Shown piece by piece: positions 1-5,306 of a DNA stretch of 8,402 nt. How positions within the stretch are numbered: position 1 is the stretch's first letter; each line of letters begins with the position of its first letter. A program made the position numbers and the translations under genes. The DNA lies in NCBI GenBank assembly GCA_030620005.1, contig JAUXAJ010000237.1, positions 1 to 8,402 of the forward strand. The letters run 5' to 3'. The notes beneath the pieces were generated by a model, which worked only from the letters and a program-made list of their open reading frames with translations, ran no database searches and was not told where the DNA came from. The DNA comes from Promethearchaeota archaeon. Its GTDB lineage: Archaea; Asgardarchaeota; Lokiarchaeia; Sigynarchaeales; SOKP01.

Positions 1-641
1 CAAAAAAAACCGCGATAAGTGACGAAGAGCTTTTAACGGATGTAATTGATTATGGAATTCCAAGAAGAGACAGGCCCAAATTAAAACAAGTGAGTTATAA
101 GGATTTGAAAAGCGGAATAGTTGAATTAAATGGGAAGAAAATTAGATGTTCCTCACTATCATCTCTACATCATGCCCGAAAGATTGCTGAAACCCTAAAA
201 AAATGGATTCAGGATGGAAAATTCTTCTTAAATCCACCTGCTGAAACATTGTCCACCGAAAGAGTATTTCAACCAATGAAGATAACATCCGAACAGAAAT
301 TCGTGAAAGATTTAAAGAAAAAAGCAGAAATCTGCCATGAAGATTGCGACATTCAAGTAATTGCCAATAAAATCGTAAAGCAGAATATTAATCACATCGT
401 AATTACAGATAAAAACGATTTTTTAAAAGGCATTGTAACGAGTTTTGATATTACTAAAGCAATGGCGACGGGTACAAACGATTTAAATGATATAATAACA
501 AAACGCGTTATTACTGCCGCTGAAAACGATCCTGTTGATATCGCAGCTAGAAAAATGAAACTTAATAACATATCAGCATTACCAGTTGTTGATGCAAATA
601 AGAAAGTACTCAGAATTATAACCTCGGAGGAGTTGATGTAA
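1..641 (+). CDS. DUF39-CBS protein of homocysteine biosynthesis (MA1821-like), 3' part
   Basis: The gene is open from the left edge (reading frame from base 3) to a TAA at 639-641, giving 212 visible codons. The first ~90 residues look like the C-terminal end of the DUF39 (COG1900) domain, with 'YGIPRRDRP', then 'VSYKDLKSGIVELNGKKI' and 'LSSLHHARKIAETLKKWI'. Two CBS motifs follow at about visible residues 105-155 and 163-212, marked by 'HIVITDKNDFLKGIVTS' and 'ISALPVVDANKKVLRIIT'. In methanogens, MA1821-type proteins work with a NIL-ferredoxin to convert L-aspartate semialdehyde to homocysteine by a reductive sulfur transfer; CBS pairs usually bind adenosyl ligands and could sense AdoMet or ATP. 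The next gene is exactly that ferredoxin, which strongly supports the call. The GTG at base 90 is only an internal codon, since the family homology begins before it. The DUF39 catalytic region lies outside the window and cannot be checked. Confidence 0.88.
   Translation, partial: KKTAISDEELLTDVIDYGIPRRDRPKLKQVSYKDLKSGIVELNGKKIRCSSLSSLHHARKIAETLKKWIQDGKFFLNPPAETLSTERVFQPMKITSEQKFVKDLKKKAEICHEDCDIQVIANKIVKQNINHIVITDKNDFLKGIVTSFDITKAMATGTNDLNDIITKRVITAAENDPVDIAARKMKLNNISALPVVDANKKVLRIITSEELM
626..632 (+). promoter_or_regulatory. Shine-Dalgarno for the NIL-ferredoxin
   Basis: GGAGGAG lies inside the last codons of the DUF39-CBS gene, 12 bases before the ATG at 645. The in-frame TAA at 639-641 excludes any earlier start, so this purine run is the only good ribosome site for the ferredoxin. 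It points to translation of both genes from one mRNA. The spacing is somewhat long. Confidence 0.55.
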
Positions 642-644
642 AAA

Positions 645-1040
645 ATGACGGTCATAAATGTTACACTACCTCACGGGCTCATTAAAGAAGTTAACGATTA
701 TTCTAAAATCATTGATGAAATCTTAAAACACGATATAAGTTTTAACGTATTAAAGTTTTCAGTTAGTTCGAGTGGCGTTTCACTTCTTTTAGATGTACCG
801 GAAGAAAATATTAATTTAATTACAGAATCTCTTAAAAAAAATGATATTACTGTTAATAAAAAAGGTAGAATTGTCATAGATTGGGAAAAATGCATAGACT
901 GTGGCGGATGCATTTCCTTATGTCCCACGGACGCATTGCACTTTGACTCAGACGATAAATTGGAATTTTCAGAAGAAAAATGCATTGGTTGTTTAATTTG
1001 TTTGGATTCTTGTCCACGCTATGCTATTGAAGAGAGTTAG
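645..1040 (+). CDS. NIL-domain 2x[4Fe-4S] ferredoxin (MA1822-like)
   Basis: This is a full-length protein of 131 residues. Residues 1-75 fit the NIL domain, a small ferredoxin-like alpha/beta fold also found at the C-terminus of the methionine importer ATPase. Residues 80-131 form a bacterial-type ferredoxin with two complete cluster motifs: C83-C86-C89-C93P and C113-C116-C119-C123P. Cysteines of each motif complete the other motif's cubane, so two [4Fe-4S] clusters are expected. In methanogens the homologous MA1822 protein acts with the DUF39-CBS protein in making homocysteine from aspartate semialdehyde, probably supplying electrons or handling sulfur. The start ATG is fixed by the TAA of the upstream gene, three bases before it. 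The tight spacing implies one operon. The NIL part is assigned by pattern; the ferredoxin part is unambiguous. Confidence 0.92.
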   Translation: MTVINVTLPHGLIKEVNDYSKIIDEILKHDISFNVLKFSVSSSGVSLLLDVPEENINLITESLKKNDITVNKKGRIVIDWEKCIDCGGCISLCPTDALHFDSDDKLEFSEEKCIGCLICLDSCPRYAIEES

Positions 1041-1064
1041 TCTTCAGAATAATTTTAAAAATAT

Positions 1065-1103
1065 ATTTTTCCTTCTTATTTTTTACACTTATTATTTTTT
1101 TTT
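1065..1103 (+). terminator. Poly-T terminator region after the ferredoxin operon
   Basis: Three T runs follow the ferredoxin stop: T5 at 1066-1070, T6 at 1079-1084 and T9 at 1095-1103. No stem-loop precedes them. Archaeal RNA polymerase terminates on U-tracts alone, so this is a plausible staggered terminator. Confidence 0.5.
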
Positions 1104-1140
1104 ATTTTGAATTTATTATTGCTTGGAAACGATATGTCAA

Positions 1141-1187
1141 TCATAAATTATCACTGCTAAGTGATGACTATTATAAATCTCCCGAAA
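1141..1187 (+). repeat. Palindromic repeat copy 1 (left arm of an inverted pair)
   Basis: The core is ATCACT-GCTA-AGTGAT, a 6-bp stem with a 4-base loop. It is followed by TATTATAAATCTCCCGAAA. Bases 1146-1187 match 2061-2101 at 40 of 42 aligned positions (one substitution at 1159, one extra C at 1168). Bases 1141-1166 also match the reverse complement of 1325-1350 at 20 of 26 positions. Repeats this alike do not arise easily by chance in a window this size, even with high AT content. Function unknown: part of a mobile element, a regulator site or an RNA structure are all possible. Confidence 0.6.
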
Positions 1188-1319
1188 TCAAATTTCTTAA
1201 AATAAATAATGAGACTTACACTTAAATTTACCTTGAAATTATGCATTTTAACCTTTTTAGTTCTGATGGAGTTGGTATATAGTACAAATAATTACCTCTC
1301 TAAAAAAATATTACGCTCT

Positions 1320-1344
1320 ATTACCATTGCTCAGCAATGGTAAT
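1320..1344 (+). repeat. Near-perfect 25-base palindrome (copy 2, right arm)
   Basis: Two 12-base arms, ATTACCATTGCT and AGCAATGGTAAT, flank one central C. As DNA this is a palindrome; as RNA it would form a hairpin with a small loop. It shares the TGCTnAG centre and a neighbouring TTATAAAT with the copies at 1141 and 2059, and faces copy 1 as an inverted repeat. It lies 46 bases beyond the A16 tract that follows the SCP2 gene, so a role in shaping the 3' end of that transcript is possible, but family membership suggests a dispersed repeat. Confidence 0.6.
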
Positions 1345-1389
1345 TTATAAATAAATAAAAAATAGATAATAAAATCAAGAGAATTTTTT

Positions 1390-1405
1390 AAAAAAAAAAA
1401 AAAAA
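1390..1405 (-). terminator. T16 terminator of the SCP2-like gene
   Basis: On the minus strand a run of sixteen Ts begins two bases after the TAA of the SCP2-like gene (stop at 1410-1408). A U-tract directly behind the stop codon is the standard archaeal intrinsic terminator and needs no hairpin. This is the longest homopolymer in the window. Confidence 0.7.
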
Positions 1406-1407
1406 TC

Positions 1408-1803
1408 TTATTTACTTGTTAATATAGCTTGTATTTTATCTAATTTAGATACTATTCTGATATTTTTCGCTTTAATTTTGCCTGAGATCATTTTTTTTAC
1501 AACAGCGGCAGTTGAGATTTTTCCCTCATCAATATCATCAAACATTTGTCTTGTAGTTTCCATCATTGCGTCCCAACCTAAGACTTTCTTGCTTATATTT
1601 TCTTCAGGTTTATTTGCTATTATTTCAACTGAAATGGTGCCTTTATCAACAATTATAAGAGCTGCGTAATCGTCATCACTCGGATTTAAGAGAACTTTAA
1701 ATTGTGCCTTTTTAAATTTATTTTTGAACTTTTCGTTGTTATTTAATGGCTCATAATATTCTTTTATCCCTTCAGCATAACTTCCTTCAGATATAAATAT
1801 CAC
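1408..1803 (-). CDS. SCP2 (sterol carrier protein 2)-like domain protein
   Basis: This is a 131-residue soluble protein with no signal peptide or membrane segment. Residues ~30-130 fit a single SCP2-like alpha/beta domain: a short beta sheet ('AQFKVLLN', 'YAALIIVDKGTISVEII'), then 'LGWDAMMETTRQMFDDIDEGKIS', then 'MISGKIKAKNIRIVSKLDKI'. The 'GKIKAKN' turn followed by a closing helix is typical of the family, which binds lipids or other hydrophobic ligands. The archaeal ligand is unknown. The start is the GTG at 1803-1801; an in-frame stop lies six codons upstream and there is no ATG in the first 60 codons. The GTG sits inside an AAGGTGAT string that itself resembles a Shine-Dalgarno sequence. 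The gene is monocistronic, with a T16 tract after its stop. Domain assignment is by pattern only. Confidence 0.75.
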   Translation of the reverse strand: MIFISEGSYAEGIKEYYEPLNNNEKFKNKFKKAQFKVLLNPSDDDYAALIIVDKGTISVEIIANKPEENISKKVLGWDAMMETTRQMFDDIDEGKISTAAVVKKMISGKIKAKNIRIVSKLDKIQAILTSK

Positions 1804-2058
1804 CTTTTCTAATTTTTTTTATGATATATTTATTTGTGTTTTGAAATAATATAAAGTTAATTCTTAATGTAAAATCGTATAAATATATCCTTTAAATGAA
1901 TTTTCGTTCTTTTTTCATTTTTTTATTTCCTTTTCTAAGTTAAATGGTCTCACTGGATTTTTCAATTTATTATTGACAGGTTAATGGAATTGATCATTAA
2001 TCTTCGAAACTAAAAAAATTGATGTACGCAAAATCAATGTTCTGCCGTCGTGAAGGGT

Positions 2059-2101
2059 ATAATTATCACTGCTGAGTGATGATATTATAAATCTCCCGAA
2101 A
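2059..2101 (+). repeat. Palindromic repeat copy 3, overlapping the hdrB-like stop
   Basis: The core is ATCACT-GCTG-AGTGAT followed by ATATTATAAATCTCCCGAAA. It is nearly identical to bases 1145-1187 and in the same orientation. Read on the minus strand it supplies the last ~12 codons and the TGA of the hdrB-like gene. The flanking sequence on both sides differs from copy 1, so the shared unit is about 42 bases. Confidence 0.6.
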
Positions 2102-3091
2102 CCTATCATCGTTTTTTCGCATTGAAATGCATCGTTCTTCTTCACAACCGCGCAAAATGGCAAGTAATTCGTTCAAATGAATTGTAGGAATGCCAATTTT
2201 TTCTCCATACCACTTTTCCATTTTTTCTCTATATTCAGGCTTACTAAGAGTATATAAACAAGTAGGACATGGCATTAGGAGGAAATCAGCCTTCACATTT
2301 TCGGCACTTTTTAATTTCTTAAACGTGATTCTTAAAGCATCTTTAGGGTGTAAGACTACTTGGCTGGCACCCCAACCACAACAACTCTCCCTTTCTTGGT
2401 AATCTACAGGAATACCGCCAAAAAGCTTGATTAAATCTTCCAATTTATTTTTATCCTTAAAATATGACATCTTTAAACCGTTTTCGGTTCTTTTGTCTCT
2501 CTCAAGGTTTAAATAATGACATCCATAATGTACAGCTACGTTAAGTCCTTTTAAATCAAATTTTAAAACGTTAAGGACAGCATTTCTAATTAAATAGAGA
2601 AAATCTAAATCGTGAATTAACCTTAATTTAGGATTCTCTAAAATATCATATTTTCCGGGATAGGCATTATTTCCTGATTTTTTTTTTAACCTTTCCATGA
2701 TCGCTCTTGTTTTATTATAAACTTCAGGAATATTTAAAAAATCCCGACCTCTAAGCAAGCTATTATAACACCCATTACAGCTAAATAAAGTAATATCTGC
2801 TTGGTGATTCAATTCGTTAAGATTTCTCTCGTTGATTGCGGCAAATTGGGCTCTTGTTATTAAATTTCGCTGAAAAAATGTACCACTACAACAAGATTGA
2901 TTTTCACACGAATTAACATCTAATTCAAGTTCTTCTAATAGATCTTGAATTCCCCATCTTACTCCCGGAAAATATTTTTCTAAACAAGCTTTAAACAAGC
3001 ATAATTTCTTGTTTTTGAAAAACTCTATAGGAGTTTCAGGATATTCCTTCTCTATTTCTTCTAAATTTAACGATAGATTCTTAAATACCAT
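2066..3091 (-). CDS. HdrB-like subunit with two CCG domains
   Basis: This 341-residue protein has both cysteine-rich CCG domains of heterodisulfide reductase subunit B. The first has C36, C67-C68, C105 and C108; the second has C191, C237-C238, C275 and C278. The spacing closely matches the five-plus-five cysteines that hold the two non-cubane [4Fe-4S] clusters in HdrB, so both clusters should form. These clusters cleave disulfides such as CoM-S-S-CoB in methanogens; the substrate here cannot be deduced. Compared with typical HdrB it has ~28 extra N-terminal residues, and a C-terminal tail after 'IHLNELLAIL' that includes C316 and C321. The start is the ATG six bases after the hdrC-like stop. 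The purine run AAGAAAG just before it is a weak ribosome site. The two genes form an operon. No hdrA is present. Related CCG proteins (LutA, GlpC, HdrD) have different architectures. Confidence 0.9.
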   Translation of the reverse strand: MVFKNLSLNLEEIEKEYPETPIEFFKNKKLCLFKACLEKYFPGVRWGIQDLLEELELDVNSCENQSCCSGTFFQRNLITRAQFAAINERNLNELNHQADITLFSCNGCYNSLLRGRDFLNIPEVYNKTRAIMERLKKKSGNNAYPGKYDILENPKLRLIHDLDFLYLIRNAVLNVLKFDLKGLNVAVHYGCHYLNLERDKRTENGLKMSYFKDKNKLEDLIKLFGGIPVDYQERESCCGWGASQVVLHPKDALRITFKKLKSAENVKADFLLMPCPTCLYTLSKPEYREKMEKWYGEKIGIPTIHLNELLAILRGCEEERCISMRKNDDRFREIYNIITQQ

Positions 3092-3097
3092 TCTTTC

Positions 3098-3625
3098 TTA
3101 CTTTTTATTTTTCTTATGTTTGGTCGTATTCTTTTTTTTACTTGCTTTAAAAACATATTTTATCCTGGCAAAATTGCATATTTCATTAAGTTCTTCAATT
3201 CTCCCTTGAGGTAAATAATTTCCTAACGGTTCTTCTACAACGATTCCCTTAGTGAGGAATCTTTCGGCCATTTCTACATATTTTCTAAGGTCGTTATACT
3301 TTGGGCCATATCCTTTTTTAAAAGATTCGTTCCTTAAATTTAATATTAACAATGGGATGTTTATACCTTCTTTTGGGCACACCCTTTTACATCTCTCACA
3401 AAGAAAACAGTACCAAATATCAGAATCCTTTAAAACGCTCTTATCGCCCCGAAGTATCTTGTTAATGATTTGCCTTATATTGAAATTAGAAATTTTGGAT
3501 GCTGGACATTCTCCCACACACTTTCCACATTGAACACATTCAATTATATTCTTATTTTCATCTACATCGTCAATTAATTCCTCGTAAAGATCCCAATTCC
3601 AATCTGAATCCGAGTAATCGTCCAT
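3098..3625 (-). CDS. HdrC-like 2x[4Fe-4S] subunit
   Basis: This 175-residue soluble protein matches heterodisulfide reductase subunit C. It has two cubane motifs, C30-C33-C36-C40P and C73-C76-C79-C83P, separated by a helical stretch ('FNIRQIINKILRGD'), then 'IPLLILNLR'. HdrC relays electrons from a flavin subunit (HdrA) to the CCG clusters of HdrB, which is encoded just downstream. Two ends are unusual: residues 1-24 are strongly acidic with two Trp ('SDSDWNWDLYEE'), and residues 160-175 are almost all Lys, Asn and Thr. These could contact a partner or be lineage-specific decoration. The start ATG at 3625 is preceded by no strong ribosome site, and the 144-base gap before it allows its own promoter. 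The order hdrC-hdrB is as in many archaea. An alternative is a subunit of another CCG-type oxidoreductase. Confidence 0.88.
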   Translation of the reverse strand: MDDYSDSDWNWDLYEELIDDVDENKNIIECVQCGKCVGECPASKISNFNIRQIINKILRGDKSVLKDSDIWYCFLCERCKRVCPKEGINIPLLILNLRNESFKKGYGPKYNDLRKYVEMAERFLTKGIVVEEPLGNYLPQGRIEELNEICNFARIKYVFKASKKKNTTKHKKNKK

Positions 3626-3689
3626 GATTAATATTCAACTTAGATATTCATTTGTAATTTCTTTCTATGAGAATAATATGTTTCATGGT

Positions 3690-3698
3690 AAAAAAAAA
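3690..3698 (-). terminator. T9 tract between the membrane gene and hdrC-like gene
   Basis: Nine Ts on the minus strand lie 71 bases after the TGA of the membrane protein gene and 65 bases before the hdrC-like ATG. This fits a terminator for the membrane gene, with the hdrC promoter in the remaining AT-rich bases. No preceding hairpin is seen. Confidence 0.4.
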
Positions 3699-3769
3699 GT
3701 TAGTTTTTTATCAATAAACCAATGTAAAAATTAAGTTAATTATTAAAATTAAAATTTGAAAAGGGTACA

Positions 3770-4504
3770 TCATCTAAGAAATAATTTTTTACTCCATTTT
3801 GGCAATATAAAAGCAATGTAAAATTCAATCGAAGCAGAAATAACAATTATTCTTGTAATAACTACAACGATTTCTAAGCTATACCCTACAATGGAATCAA
3901 GCACCCCGCCAATCGCATACGAGATAAAGGCAATTATTAAAAATTGACCTCTTAATTTATGTTCGGGATTTTCTGATTTTAAAGAATACAAGGCAAAATG
4001 AAAGCCTGTAGTTAAAAGAAGTATTAATGCATATATTACACCAAACACGATAACCAAACCAAATTCTACGATAAAAACTACTTCAGAAAAGATTCCCAGC
4101 TGAGATTGGTCCGTAAAGAAAAAATAAAAATAGATGGCTTCATAGATAACGGATATTACGCAAGCAATTAATATAAGCAGTATTCCTTTCTTTTCATATA
4201 ATAAAATTCTTATCGCTCCCATCCAGAATATTACAAAAACAGGAATGAATGCCGTTCCAATTAAAAGATACAAATCAGCACTTATATACCACGCACCACT
4301 AATGTTAGGGTTAAAGATATGGATAAGAAATACAAGTGTGTCTGGAAACCAAGGAGTTGCCATGCCAATCCACATGATACCTACTAAAATATACACCAAT
4401 TCTTTATTTTCGGAATATTTCGAGCAAATTTTAATTCCGACAAAACAAAATATTATAACAGAAAGCAAAATCATTATACCTTGAATAATTTTTATGGGCT
4501 CCAA
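3770..4504 (-). CDS. Seven-helix membrane protein of unknown function
   Basis: This 244-residue protein is almost entirely membrane-embedded. I see hydrophobic segments at about 5-24, 36-62, 76-98, 107-130, 142-167, 186-206 and 211-234, which makes seven helices. Conspicuous pieces are 'GIMWIGMATPWFPD' in helix 2, 'ENPEHKLRGQFLIIAFISYAIGG' (residues 178-200) leading into helix 6, and the basic end 'LPKWSKKLFLR'. The size and topology recall the 7TM sensor modules that precede histidine kinases, but no kinase or other output domain follows. I do not recognise a function. The start is taken as the TTG at 4504, since a stop lies three codons upstream; M11 would remove part of helix 1. A GAGATGTGA purine run before the TTG is a possible ribosome site. 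It diverges from the plus-strand gene at 4656. Confidence 0.8.
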   Translation of the reverse strand: MEPIKIIQGIMILLSVIIFCFVGIKICSKYSENKELVYILVGIMWIGMATPWFPDTLVFLIHIFNPNISGAWYISADLYLLIGTAFIPVFVIFWMGAIRILLYEKKGILLILIACVISVIYEAIYFYFFFTDQSQLGIFSEVVFIVEFGLVIVFGVIYALILLLTTGFHFALYSLKSENPEHKLRGQFLIIAFISYAIGGVLDSIVGYSLEIVVVITRIIVISASIEFYIAFILPKWSKKLFLR

Positions 4505-4655
4505 GTCACGTCACATCTCTTTTTTTATTATTTTTTCTTAATAGATAAGAATTGATATATTTATATCTTTTTTATTAGAAAATTTTGAATTGATTAATTC
4601 ATTTTGTTCTATAATAATAAACAAAATAATAAGAGATCAATTGGATTTTTAAATC
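4505..4655. promoter_or_regulatory. Divergent promoter region with short inverted repeats
   Basis: This 151-base AT-rich spacer must contain promoters for both the 7-helix gene (leftward) and the gene at 4656 (rightward). Visible elements are GATATATTTATATC at 4554-4567, usable as a TATA box on either strand; GAATT-gatt-AATTC at 4587-4600; and ATTTTGTT/AACAAAAT arms at 4601-4608 and 4620-4627. The inverted repeats could be operators, but AT-rich DNA yields such pairs often. Confidence 0.35.
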
Positions 4656-5249
4656 GTGAATATCATGCCAAACAATCAAATTAATATTCAAAATATTGTA
4701 AAAATGGATGATTACGTTCGAAATGAGGAGAAATACGAACATATCTTTGAAGTTCAACTACCTCCTAAGAACATTAACCTATTTAAACCTCGATTTAACT
4801 TTGAGATGGGCACTCCACTTGTAGGAGATCTTTTACTTGATTTAGAGCAAGAAAACATGCTGGAAATTCATCCCTTTCCAGAATGGGTGGTGCAGTTAAA
4901 ATCACGAGACAAGGTTAATAGTAAAGCGTATTTAATTGTTCCAAATTTTCCCCGGTCTTTTATTAAAAAACTATCAAGAAAACCGATTGGTCAAAAAATT
5001 AACTTGATACAGCAAGAAGTCGATAAAACAACAATCGAGGATTTATTAGCTTTCGAATACGAAGTTGGAATAAACGTGTTAGTTCCGGCATTCACACCGC
5101 ATTTCTTTATATCCTCAAAAATAAACAAAGAAGCAGGAGATTCTCCACCATACTTACAAGTATTTGAACCAAATTTAGAAAACTTAACAAGAATTCTGAG
5201 GATAAAAACGACTTACTTTTTTAAATTACCTTTCAACGTCATGATTTAA
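4656..5249 (+). CDS. Unrecognised soluble protein, possibly cupin-like
   Basis: This 197-residue protein has no signal peptide, membrane segment or cysteine. I do not recognise the family. It is rich in predicted strands with conserved-looking turns: 'NFEMGTPLVGDLLLDL' (48-63), 'HPFPEWVVQLKS' (72-83), 'AYLIVPNFPRSF' (91-102), 'GINVLVPAFTPHFFISS' (138-154) and 'YLQVFEPNLENL' (166-177). The pairs H72/E76 and H149, placed in beta-rich contexts with 'VPAFTPHFF', resemble the metal-binding pattern of cupins, but the match is weak and I would not name a substrate. Starts are GTG at 4656 or ATG at 4665; neither has a clear ribosome site. It diverges from the 7-helix gene and converges on the subtilase gene, so it is probably a single-gene unit. 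No T-tract lies between it and the subtilase stop; the first on its strand is T9 at 5352-5360, inside the subtilase gene. Confidence 0.75.
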   Translation: MNIMPNNQINIQNIVKMDDYVRNEEKYEHIFEVQLPPKNINLFKPRFNFEMGTPLVGDLLLDLEQENMLEIHPFPEWVVQLKSRDKVNSKAYLIVPNFPRSFIKKLSRKPIGQKINLIQQEVDKTTIEDLLAFEYEVGINVLVPAFTPHFFISSKINKEAGDSPPYLQVFEPNLENLTRILRIKTTYFFKLPFNVMI

Positions 5250-5297
5250 TAATTCTAACCTATTTCGTAAAATTGAAAAAGTAGATTGTAATATTTC

Positions 5298-5306
5298 AAA
5301 AAAAAA
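5298..5306 (-). terminator. T9 terminator of the subtilase gene
   Basis: On the minus strand nine Ts follow the TAA (5309-5307) of the subtilase gene without any gap. This is a compact archaeal U-tract terminator in the 57-base convergent spacer. Confidence 0.65.

Larger units (their letters stand above)
1041..1407. other. Gene-free convergent gap with inverted palindromic repeats
   Basis: This 367-base stretch separates two converging transcription units. It holds T-runs for the plus operon, a palindromic repeat at 1141-1187, a near-perfect palindrome at 1320-1344 and an A16 tract that terminates the minus-strand SCP2 gene. The one short reading frame of any note is 44 codons on the plus strand (1209-1343). 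It has a Lys-rich, hydrophobic N-terminus and ends inside the second palindrome. It has no ribosome site and no recognisable homology, so it is not called as a gene. I see no tRNA or other structured RNA that I can name. Confidence 0.6.

Noticed and set aside
90..92. GTG as the start of the first gene
   Set aside because: The frame is open to the window edge and the codons before it encode recognisable DUF39 C-terminal sequence, so this GTG is internal.
698..985. 95-codon frame antisense to the ferredoxin
   Set aside because: It is the mirror of a cysteine-rich coding sequence with clear homology on the plus strand; no independent start signal or family pattern.
1161..1187. Box C/D guide RNA suggested by GTGATGA in repeat copies 1 and 3
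   Set aside because: GTGATGA matches box C at 1161-1167 and 2076-2082, but no CTGA box D or D'/C' pair lies at the right distance on either strand.
1981..2000. TTAATG/CATTAA inverted repeat in the gap after the hdrB-like gene
   Set aside because: Six-base AT-rich arms with an 8-base loop are expected by chance at this base composition, and no T-tract follows.
1141..2101. CRISPR array
   Set aside because: The three related repeats are unevenly spaced, differ in orientation and have no uniform spacers; no cas genes are present.
1981..2163. 60-codon minus-strand frame running past the hdrB-like stop
   Set aside because: It overlaps the hdrB-like gene in another frame, resembles no known protein and gives no convincing frameshift continuation of HdrB.
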